A stretch of 57,886 bases of DNA from an uncultured Collinsella sp. (lineage in GTDB: Bacteria; Actinomycetota; Coriobacteriia; Coriobacteriales; Coriobacteriaceae): positions 1-57,886 of the forward strand of contig URBQ01000015.1 of NCBI GenBank assembly GCA_900546115.1. Direction: 5' to 3'. Shown here one piece after another: positions 25,893 to 32,963 of this stretch; positions within the stretch are counted from its first letter, which is position 1; each line of letters opens with the position of its first letter. The position numbers and the translations under genes were made by a program. The notes under the pieces were generated by a model that made no database searches, was not told the origin of the DNA, and worked only from the letters and a program-made list of their open reading frames with translations.

Positions 25893-27959
25893 ATGAAAGG
25901 CGAAGAACGATACCTTCTTAACTTGCTCGAAGGCACGAAAACTCGATTTGTTATCCCCGTCTATCAGCGCAACTACGACTGGAAGATCGAAAACTGCAAG
26001 CAATTGTTCGACGACCTCGAGGATGTCATTTCAGAAGGCGTGGAGAGTCATTTCTTTGGAAGCATCGTCTCCAAAGCAGATGGCCCCGACACACGCATCG
26101 TCATCGATGGCCAGCAAAGGATCACCACGTCTTACCTCCTTCTCCTTGCGCTTGTGAGCAAGCTCAGGGAAGGCGCCATCGCCTCCGAAGACGACAATCT
26201 GGCCGACATGATCAACGAGGAATACCTTATCGACAAATGGCATAAGTCCGAGCGAAAGCTGAAGCTGAAGCTCATCAAGGACGACCAGGCTGCCTTTGAG
26301 GCGCTTTACTCCGCTGACGCAGAGAAGTTCATCCAGGACTCCAACGTAACCCAGAATTACATCTATTTCTGCGGCCGTATCGACAAGACAAGGCTGACGG
26401 CCGATCAGCTGCGCGATGCCATCGAGCGCCTGATGATCATCGACATCAAGCTTGACAAGGAGGATGACGCCCAGCGAATCTTCGAGAGCCTCAACTCGAC
26501 AGGCCTCGACCTGAATGAGGGCGACAAGATCCGCAACTTTATCCTCATGGGTCTGGATGCCCAAATGCAGGAAGAGTATTACGAGCAGTACTGGAACGAG
26601 ATCGAGAAGAATACCGGCTACGACGTAAGCTCCTTTGCTCGTGATTGGCTTGCTGCCGTCCGCAGGAAGACCCCCGCAATCAAGAAGGTCTATTCCGTGT
26701 TCAAGGACTATGTAAAAGCGGAGGCATTCGATACGAAAGTCCTGCTTGAGGAACTTCTTAAGTACTCAAAGCATTACAAGGCGATTAACGACGCCGATTC
26801 TGGAAACCATCGGCTTGATGCGGTTTTGAGGCGACTTATTCTGCTGGACATGAGCGTCATGAACCCGTTCACGCTTAATCTATTCGAATACAGGCGCTGT
26901 GGAGGAATCAGCGACCAGCAGGTGATCGAGGCGCTCAAATCCGTCGAGACCTACCTTTTCAGGCGCTGGGTCTGCAAGGTTCCCACAAATGCGCTCAACA
27001 AGGTCTTCGAGACTCTGCACAGCGAGGTTTTGAGAGGCGTCAAAGACGGCGGTTCATATCCTGACGTGTTGAACAAAGTTCTCCTCTCCAAGGAGGGCAG
27101 CGGCCACTTCCCCGACGACGCCGAGTTCATTCAAGCGTTCGAAGAGAGGGACTTCTACAGGATCGCGAGCTACAAGTACTACCTCTTCGATCGTCTTGAA
27201 AACGGAGACAGCCTCGAAAGGGTCAACGTCGTCGACAACCTTCGCGATGAGTCTTTCAGCATTGAGCACATCATGCCCCAGACGCTTTCGACAAGCTGGC
27301 AGCAGGATTTGGGCGTTGAGTTCGCCGCAATTCACGCAAGGTGGCTGAACAGCATGGCGAATCTGACGCTTACCGCATACAACTCCAAATACAGCAACAG
27401 GCGCTTTGCCGAGAAGCGGGACATGGAGAACGGCTTCAAGCAGTCTGGCTTCAGGATCAACGGCTTCGTCTGCCAGCAGGAGGCCTGGGGCGAGGAGCAG
27501 CTGAAGGCTCGCAACGAGCTCATGAAGAGGAAGTTCCTTGAGCTTTGGCCATCCATCGAGTCCGACTTCGAGTGGGGCAACGACGCCTACGAGGAGCATG
27601 CCCTCGACGATGATTTCTCGTTCACCGGCAGGCAGATCGCCGCATACAGCTTCATGGGATCTCGCTTCACGGCGAAGACCTGGGTTGACATGATCTGCGG
27701 CGTGCTTTCCATGGTTTACGAGCTTGATCCAGTCGTCTTCCATAAGTTCGTCCCTGAGGGCTCGGACTTCCCGGGAAGGTATTTCTCATGGAAAGAAAGC
27801 GACTATTGCTTCAAAGTCGGTGAGGGAATCTACTTCAATCCCGGAAGCTCGACTTATGTGAAAATCGAAACGCTGAAGATCGTTTTTGAGGCAGCGGGCA
27901 TTGACTGCTCAGAGCTTCTGATCGAGCTGTACAAGTCGAAGGTCGGGGATCCATCGTAG
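25893..27959 (+). CDS. DUF262-DUF1524 (GmrSD-like) protein with extra C-terminal domain
   Basis: 688 residues. N-terminal DUF262: IPVYQRNYDW (about 21-30) and DGQQRITT (about 72-79), the motif used for nucleotide hydrolysis in GmrS and SspE relatives. Middle helical part with FESLNSTGLDLNEGDKIRN. DUF1524 HNH-type nuclease: SIEHIMPQT (about 454-462), then NSMANLTLTAYNSKYSNRRF (about 486-505), with the His and Asn residues expected of the nuclease. The last ~115 residues (from about 575) form another domain with FTGRQIAAYSFMG and Trp/Tyr/Phe-rich strands, of a type seen at the ends of some restriction proteins. GmrSD is a type IV restriction enzyme against modified phage DNA; SspE acts on phosphorothioate hosts. 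AGGAG overlaps the upstream stop. Confidence 0.88.
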   Translation: MKGEERYLLNLLEGTKTRFVIPVYQRNYDWKIENCKQLFDDLEDVISEGVESHFFGSIVSKADGPDTRIVIDGQQRITTSYLLLLALVSKLREGAIASEDDNLADMINEEYLIDKWHKSERKLKLKLIKDDQAAFEALYSADAEKFIQDSNVTQNYIYFCGRIDKTRLTADQLRDAIERLMIIDIKLDKEDDAQRIFESLNSTGLDLNEGDKIRNFILMGLDAQMQEEYYEQYWNEIEKNTGYDVSSFARDWLAAVRRKTPAIKKVYSVFKDYVKAEAFDTKVLLEELLKYSKHYKAINDADSGNHRLDAVLRRLILLDMSVMNPFTLNLFEYRRCGGISDQQVIEALKSVETYLFRRWVCKVPTNALNKVFETLHSEVLRGVKDGGSYPDVLNKVLLSKEGSGHFPDDAEFIQAFEERDFYRIASYKYYLFDRLENGDSLERVNVVDNLRDESFSIEHIMPQTLSTSWQQDLGVEFAAIHARWLNSMANLTLTAYNSKYSNRRFAEKRDMENGFKQSGFRINGFVCQQEAWGEEQLKARNELMKRKFLELWPSIESDFEWGNDAYEEHALDDDFSFTGRQIAAYSFMGSRFTAKTWVDMICGVLSMVYELDPVVFHKFVPEGSDFPGRYFSWKESDYCFKVGEGIYFNPGSSTYVKIETLKIVFEAAGIDCSELLIELYKSKVGDPS

Positions 27960-28111
27960 CTGCTGGGGCCTGTAGAGGCTTCTCTACCCTGCCTCCTCTG
28001 ACATGCAATGTCCATGTGATCATTAGCTGCTATCGCAGTTTGCCGTGACCCACCTTGACCCGCTAAAACACCCTGCCCCGCCCCGAAATCCGTGACCCAG
28101 ATTTGGCCCCA

Positions 28112-28218
28112 TGGATTCACAGCGATTTTGAGACTGGGTGTAAATGGGACAAACTGGTGCGAACTGCGGCAAACTGGAACAAACCGGAGATAGTTTTTAA
28201 CTATTGAGTTGGAATAGA
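28112..28218. repeat. Direct repeat, copy 2 (3' edge of the KAP/DUF262 cassette)
   Basis: Same orientation as copy 1 and about 80% alike. It is ten bases longer because it has four AACTG units instead of three. The ATAGTT-TTT-AACTAT stem is kept with a changed loop. It lies 152 bases after the DUF262 stop. Confidence 0.85.
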
Positions 28219-28251
28219 ACAGACGTTCGATATAATAATATAGTATCAGAT

Positions 28252-28286
28252 AGCGGGCACGGTTTCAATCGAATCCGTGCCCGCTG
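28252..28286 (-). terminator. Strong hairpin, probable end of methyltransferase operon
   Basis: AGCGGGCACGG and CCGTGCCCGCT with a 12-base loop; followed on the minus strand by an AT-rich run (TATCTGATACTATATTA). About 85 bases after the last methyltransferase stop. Confidence 0.6.
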
Positions 28287-28371
28287 CTGTATGCGTGCCC
28301 TTGCACGCCCAATATGCGCCGTAAAATCCGTCTTCTTCAACGTCAAAGTGAATGCGCTTCGTTTTTGCCTC

Positions 28372-29202
28372 TCAAAATCTTATTTTCACGATTTGCATTT
28401 TCATCCCGTTGTCACCGACCCTTGCGAGAAACCGGAAAAAGCCGCTGACAGAAGGGTCTCTCAAATCGTTGTAACCCAGCATATAGCCGCGACTTGTGAC
28501 CTGCAGACGGCTGTTCCACGTGCCGATTTCCTTGGCGGCATCCGAAACCGCAAAATATGCCCCCACATCCTTGATTTTTGCAGTCTTAAGCCATGTTTTT
28601 GCGATCATCTTTACTGCCGTCCGATTGGCAGCATCAAAGACCAGCACACCGCCGGGGAAAGCGTCCGCCATCCCCCGCACCAGTTCCCGGACCTGCTGGG
28701 TCAGAAAGTAATAGAACACTCCGGAGGCAAAGAACACCGCCCCGCCGGAGGCATCGATTTTGCCAAACCATGCGGGGTCTTTCAGGTCGCAGGGGATGTT
28801 TTGCTCCCGCTCCCCGGCGGGCAGCAGCTGCTGCCGCAAGGCAATCACATCCGGGAAGTCCAGATTGTAGATCTTGCATCTACCATTGTCGCAGGTTCTG
28901 CCGGTGTTGTCCAGCCCGCAGCCCAGATTGACCACCGCCGCATTGGGGTGGTCTTTCAGGTAATCCCGCACCTCGAAAGCAAGATCACCCTGCCGCATGG
29001 CCACCTCCAGCGCACCAAAGCGCTGCATCAGGCTGCGGGAGTTTTTCTCTGCCTCTGAAAAGTCGTAGTCGATCTGGCCGAGCAGACGAACCGCTGTTTC
29101 ATCCTTGTAAAGGTTCGGGTACAACTCCGTACACAGCTTCCGGGAATACAGCGGGAGGATCAGCGTCTCCTGCACGGTGTTTTTCTCAATTTTACATTTC
29201 AT
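28372..29202 (-). CDS. PPM1/LCMT-like SAM-dependent O-methyltransferase
   Basis: 276 residues. Class I methyltransferase fold with VVNLGCGLDNTGR (SAM-binding loop) and YNLDFPDVI, the layout of leucine-carboxyl-methyltransferase and polyketide O-methyltransferase relatives. The substrate is probably a small molecule. AGGAAG precedes the ATG. Base use is less GC-biased than in neighbours (for example AAATCTTATTTTCACG on the plus strand near its end), consistent with recent transfer. Third gene of a minus-strand run of methyltransferases; 114 bases separate it from the second. Confidence 0.82.
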   Translation of the reverse strand: MKCKIEKNTVQETLILPLYSRKLCTELYPNLYKDETAVRLLGQIDYDFSEAEKNSRSLMQRFGALEVAMRQGDLAFEVRDYLKDHPNAAVVNLGCGLDNTGRTCDNGRCKIYNLDFPDVIALRQQLLPAGEREQNIPCDLKDPAWFGKIDASGGAVFFASGVFYYFLTQQVRELVRGMADAFPGGVLVFDAANRTAVKMIAKTWLKTAKIKDVGAYFAVSDAAKEIGTWNSRLQVTSRGYMLGYNDLRDPSVSGFFRFLARVGDNGMKMQIVKIRF

Positions 29203-29316
29203 AGGTTTCTTCCTCAGTGAATAAAAACTGTCATAATTGCCGCCAGCACAGCCGCTATGACCGGCATGCCTAACTCATGTACAGGATGGATGCAAAAATG
29301 CCCGTGCTTGATGCCC

Positions 29317-29922
29317 TTACTTCCGCGCCGTGATGCAGAGCCACTTTTTCTTTTTGCGTATCTGCACCTCGTGAAAACCCGCCTGCTCCAGATACGCCTT
29401 TAATTCAATGTCCTTGTAGATGGTCATGCCGCCGATGATCTGCGTCCACCTCTCGTCCTTGTCCGTATCGCCATTGCTCTCGTTGCAGATGAGAATTGTC
29501 CCGCCTGGCTTCAGCGTCCGCCAGACCTCACGGAGGCATCGGGGCAAATCAGGCCAAAAATAGACGGTCTCAAAGGCCGTGGCGGCATCGAAGTAGCTAT
29601 CCTCAAACACCATATCCGCCACACTGCCTTGCAGAACGGCGCAACGCCCCTCCTGAATTGCAACTCGGTTGAGCTTTCTAGTCTTCTCCACGCTGACGGG
29701 CGAATAGTCGACGCCCTTGACGACGCCATGCGGGCATTTTTTCAGCAGCCGTTTTATATTCGCCCCGCCGCCGCAGCCGCAATCCAGCACCTTGGCATTT
29801 GGCGCAAGTCGTAGAAATCGAAGTCCCCACCGCGCCACAGGGCTGTGGCCCAGGTTCATCATGGCAACCATAAGTTTTCCGCCGAGGCCCACGGGCTTGC
29901 GGGTGTTTTCAAAGAACGACAT
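29317..29922 (-). CDS. Class I SAM-dependent methyltransferase (Methyltransf_11-type)
   Basis: 201 residues from the ATG of MSFFENTRK, which has GGAGGGG upstream. SAM-binding motif VLDCGCGGGANIKRLL, motif II near GVDYSPVSVEKTRKLN, and motif III around WRTLKPGGTILICNESN. It ends with a basic tail (IRKKKKWLC). The start lies inside the end of the previous gene (14-base overlap), so the two are co-translated. Substrate unknown; close to small-molecule or ubiquinone-biosynthesis-like methyltransferases in type. Confidence 0.82.
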   Translation of the reverse strand: MSFFENTRKPVGLGGKLMVAMMNLGHSPVARWGLRFLRLAPNAKVLDCGCGGGANIKRLLKKCPHGVVKGVDYSPVSVEKTRKLNRVAIQEGRCAVLQGSVADMVFEDSYFDAATAFETVYFWPDLPRCLREVWRTLKPGGTILICNESNGDTDKDERWTQIIGGMTIYKDIELKAYLEQAGFHEVQIRKKKKWLCITARK

Positions 29923-30544
29923 CTGGCCCCTCCGATTTCGTGCATTCCGCATAGGTCAACGGGAACGAGGCCTTCAGCACCGCGCTTTTCCGCACCGCCC
30001 AGCCGTTTTGACGCAGGAAACGCAGGTATTCCTCGCTTGTCCACCCGCTGTGGAGGGGGAATCCCGCCATACTCATGAAAAAGGCTTTTGCCTTGCCGGA
30101 AACCGAGTTCCCCGCGTGGGTGAAGGTTGGCGCGATGAGCACGCCGTCGTCCTTCAGCACCCGCCTGATTTCTTGCAGGGCCTTTTCCGGATGCGGCACT
30201 ATGTGAAGTGCGTTGGACACGATCACCACTTCGAAGGACTTCTGTGCATAGGGCAGGCGGAACATATCTTGTACGGAAAAGTGCAGCTTTGCGGATTGAT
30301 TGTCCCGCTTTGCTTCAAGGATCATCTTTGCAGAGGCGTCCGTAGCCTCGATGCGCGCCGCCGCATCCACGACGCTCTTTGCGATGAGCCCCGTGCCGGT
30401 GGCAACCTCCAGCACGGTCTTTGCTTTCACCACCGGCCGGATCAGCCCATACATCTTCTCATACGCCGCCCGGTCGTTTCGCATGAAACGGTCGTACCGA
30501 CCAGCATTCCTGTCCCAGAAGTCCTTGCGTTCGTGCATGGCCAT
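29909..30544 (-). CDS. Class I SAM-dependent methyltransferase (UbiE-like)
   Basis: 211 residues. Motif I is VLEVATGTGLIAKSV, followed by IEATDASAKMILEAK and VVIVSNALHIVPHPEKAL, then LREIRRVLKDDG-like motif III (LQEIRRVLKDDGV). The N-terminus HERKDFWDRNAGRYDRFM is typical of UbiE/phosphatidyl-ethanolamine-type methyltransferases. Start placed at the ATG at 30544; the next ATG two codons on is equally possible. First gene of the operon, behind a palindromic operator. No regulator, transporter or other biosynthetic gene accompanies it. Confidence 0.8.
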   Translation of the reverse strand: MAMHERKDFWDRNAGRYDRFMRNDRAAYEKMYGLIRPVVKAKTVLEVATGTGLIAKSVVDAAARIEATDASAKMILEAKRDNQSAKLHFSVQDMFRLPYAQKSFEVVIVSNALHIVPHPEKALQEIRRVLKDDGVLIAPTFTHAGNSVSGKAKAFFMSMAGFPLHSGWTSEEYLRFLRQNGWAVRKSAVLKASFPLTYAECTKSEGPDVVL

Positions 30545-30555
30545 CGCCCCCAAAC

Positions 30556-30573
30556 AGTTAGAGCCATCTAACT
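30556..30573. promoter_or_regulatory. Palindromic operator before methyltransferase operon
   Basis: AGTTAGA-GCCA-TCTAACT, perfect 7-base arms, about 12 bases before the first methyltransferase start. On the minus strand TTATAGT overlaps its edge as a likely -10, so a bound protein (TetR-type, by the shape of the site) would block the promoter. Confidence 0.65.
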
Positions 30574-30863
30574 ATAACACACGAATCATGCAGTAAGATG
30601 AGGCTAACCTTCTTTTCTTGGCTAAGACGCATCTCTTCGGTTTTCGCTTATAACGGCGCGAATCAGATACTAGGCTGGAGCTGAAGAAAGAGCTCGGCGG
30701 ACAGGTAGGTCGATACCGGTTCCCGGAACGGTGATCCAGCCAATTACACCAGGGCCCTAGTCATTGAGTGGGAGTAGCTGAAACGAGGCGATTGATTAAC
30801 TCCATTCATTTTGGTTACAAAAAAACATGCCGCGCGCCTGCAGCATGAAGGAGAGGGAATCCT
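30574..30863. other. Intergenic region at the right edge of the island
   Basis: No full gene. A short open stretch (30640-30730) reads LELKKELGGQVGRYRFPER before a stop and may be the end of a lost gene. CATTGAGTGGGAGTAG at 30762-30776 matches the tail of the ~100-bp repeats (ATTGAGTGGGATTAG). The last 20 bases hold the AAGGAGAGG site of the next gene. Confidence 0.4.
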
Positions 30864-31394
30864 ATGAAAATCGTTGTATTGAGTGGTAGCCCGCGCAAGG
30901 GCGCCAATACCGACACCATGGTCGAGGCGTTTGCCGAGACCGCGCGCGAGGGCGGCCATGCGGTCGAGGTCGTCCGCGTTGCCAGCAAGAAGATTGCTGG
31001 TTGCCTGGGATGCCAGTACTGCTTTGCCCATGAGGGCACCTGCGTGCAGAAGGACGACGTGGCCAGCGTAATCGAGTCGCTGAAAGACGCCGACATGGTT
31101 GTCTTCGCTTCGCCCATCTACTGGTTTGATATCACTGCGCAGGAGAAAGCCGCCATTGACCGCCTGTACGCCTTCGGTGCCACGGGTTTCCCGTTCACCA
31201 AGACGGCCCTTTTGCTCGATAGCCACAGCGAGGGCGTCTATGATGCGGCGATCGCTATGTACAAGTCAACCTGCGCGTACTGCAAGTGGGAGGACCAGGG
31301 CATTGTCACCATCAGCGGTATGACCGAGCGCGACAGCATGGCATCGTCGCCCAAGTTGGAAGAGGTGCGAGAGCTCGCTCGCAAGCTCGCCTAA
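30864..31394 (+). CDS. NADPH-dependent FMN reductase / flavodoxin-fold oxidoreductase
   Basis: 176 residues. Flavodoxin-like fold: VVLSGSPRKGANTD (flavin phosphate loop), GCLGCQYCFAHEGTCVQKDD with clustered Cys residues, and VFASPIYWFDITAQEKAAIDR. It resembles iron-sulfur flavoproteins but has the Cys spacing of the plain NADPH-dependent FMN reductase group. Supplies reduced flavin or acts as a quinone or nitro reductase. AAGGAGAGGG precedes the ATG. Base use is again typical of this chromosome, marking the end of the foreign region. Confidence 0.88.
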   Translation: MKIVVLSGSPRKGANTDTMVEAFAETAREGGHAVEVVRVASKKIAGCLGCQYCFAHEGTCVQKDDVASVIESLKDADMVVFASPIYWFDITAQEKAAIDRLYAFGATGFPFTKTALLLDSHSEGVYDAAIAMYKSTCAYCKWEDQGIVTISGMTERDSMASSPKLEEVRELARKLA

Positions 31395-31574
31395 GGACAA
31401 GAAGAACGCATGGCAATCAGCGTTGGTGGAAATGCTTGCTATCCTTACCAAGAGATAGGGGTGTATTCCCTCAAGTGCCGTATAGAACAATTTTTAAACG
31501 CAGAAAAATAACTGAAAACAAATAAATCCGCGTTAAAATATTGTCAAACAGAAGTTCATGAGGGAAGGTTGCGT

Positions 31575-32864
31575 ATGCGTCGCAAGGCAGACGAGCTCCT
31601 TAGGGAATGGCGAGACAGGGCTGATAGAAAACCTTTGCTGGTCAAAGGCGTGCGCCAGTGTGGCAAGACCTATATGCTCAGAACGTACGCTCAGGATCTT
31701 TTCGAATCGGTTGTCTACGTTAATCTTGAGAACGACCGGTCGGCGCGAGCGGATTTTTCGGGCGGTCTTGACCCTCATTCGATTGTACGCGCGATCGAGG
31801 CTCGTACGGGACAGCGTATCGTGCCTGGCAAAACCTTACTGTTCATTGACGAGATCCAGGCATGCGAGGAAGCGCTCACTTCCCTTAAATACTTTTGCGA
31901 AGATGCTCCCGAGTATTACGTTGCGGCTGCTGGGTCGCTTCTTGGGGTTGCCATTAACCATCAGTCGTATTCGTTTCCCGTCGGAAAGACCGACTTGATC
32001 GAGATGACTCCACTCGATTTCGAGGAGTTTCTCTGGGCAATGGGGCACGATCAGCTGGTCGACGAGATACGCTCGTCATTCGAGTTAATGGGTCCTCTTG
32101 CGCCAAGCCTTCATGAAAAGGCGCTTAGGCTCTATCGACAGTATCTTGTTGTTGGCGGAATGCCCGAGGCGGTCCAAACGTATATCGATGATCAGTCAAT
32201 CATTGATGTGGCCGAAAAGCATCGGATTATTCTCGACGGATATTCCGCCGACACCAATAAATATGCTGATGAACGCTTGAGCGCAAAGACGCGTGCGTGC
32301 TTCGATTCCATTCCACAGCAGCTTGCCAAAGAGAATCGCAAATTTCAATACAAGGTAGTGCGAGCGGGGGGCAATGCGTCTCTCTTTGGAGATGCTCTCG
32401 ACTGGCTTGTATTGTCGGGTACGGTGGCGCGCTGCAGCCTAGTCGGGCAGATCGAAAGCCCTTTAGAGGCCTTCGTTAACCCTTCTGCTTTTAAAATCTA
32501 TCAGGCGGATACAGGGCTGCTCGTCTCCAAGGCCGGTGCTCAACGCGCCGATATTCTTGCCGGCATCGGCGGCACATTCATGGGTGCACTTACCGAAAAC
32601 TACGTCGCCCAACAGCTTTCAGCCATGGGCTATCCGCTGCATTATTGGGCGCGAGATAATCGTGCGGAAATCGACTTTGTAGTAGAGAAGCAGGGATGCT
32701 TGTCTGCGATTGAAGTCAAGGCGGGAGAGAACACAAGATCTCGAAGCCTGTCCTCACTTAAAAAGACCCATCCGGGCGTACGCCTTATCAGGCTATCGAC
32801 TAAGCCCTTTGGAATGAATGATGGGCTTATGTCTGTTCCACTTTATGCGGCATTTTGTCTATAG
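31575..32864 (+). CDS. AAA_14 ATPase with DUF4143 C-terminal domain
   Basis: 429 residues. P-loop GVRQCGKTYML (about 25-35), Walker B TLLFIDEIQACEEAL, then winged-helix region and a C-terminal PD-(D/E)XK-like part (YWARDNRAEIDFVVEKQ, IEVKAGENT) typical of DUF4143. These ATPases are widespread and variable in gut bacteria; proposed roles include defence or selfish-element functions, but none is settled. The start is ATG 31575 with AGGGAAGG upstream. The 180-base upstream gap is AT-rich and contains TTAAAATATTG, a probable promoter. Confidence 0.85.
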   Translation: MRRKADELLREWRDRADRKPLLVKGVRQCGKTYMLRTYAQDLFESVVYVNLENDRSARADFSGGLDPHSIVRAIEARTGQRIVPGKTLLFIDEIQACEEALTSLKYFCEDAPEYYVAAAGSLLGVAINHQSYSFPVGKTDLIEMTPLDFEEFLWAMGHDQLVDEIRSSFELMGPLAPSLHEKALRLYRQYLVVGGMPEAVQTYIDDQSIIDVAEKHRIILDGYSADTNKYADERLSAKTRACFDSIPQQLAKENRKFQYKVVRAGGNASLFGDALDWLVLSGTVARCSLVGQIESPLEAFVNPSAFKIYQADTGLLVSKAGAQRADILAGIGGTFMGALTENYVAQQLSAMGYPLHYWARDNRAEIDFVVEKQGCLSAIEVKAGENTRSRSLSSLKKTHPGVRLIRLSTKPFGMNDGLMSVPLYAAFCL

Positions 32865-32963
32865 GGATGATGCTGGTGTAATGCATAGGGCCCAGGGCAC
32901 AGCGTTTACTGCGTTCCGGGCCCCGCTGCTTTGTAAAACCATGACGGTTTAGTCGCCGTTGTT

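Noticed and set aside
24419..28218. CRISPR array
   Set aside because: The repeats are about 100 bases, only two, and 3.6 kb apart, with genes between. No short regular repeat-spacer pattern occurs anywhere in the window.
30640..30730. Open stretch LELKKELGGQVGRYRFPER
   Set aside because: Only about 26 codons between stops; too short to assign to a pseudogene family.
32865..32963. Bidirectional terminator between AAA_14 ATPase and parC
   Set aside because: GGGCCC occurs twice with partial pairing but without a consistent stem or T-run.
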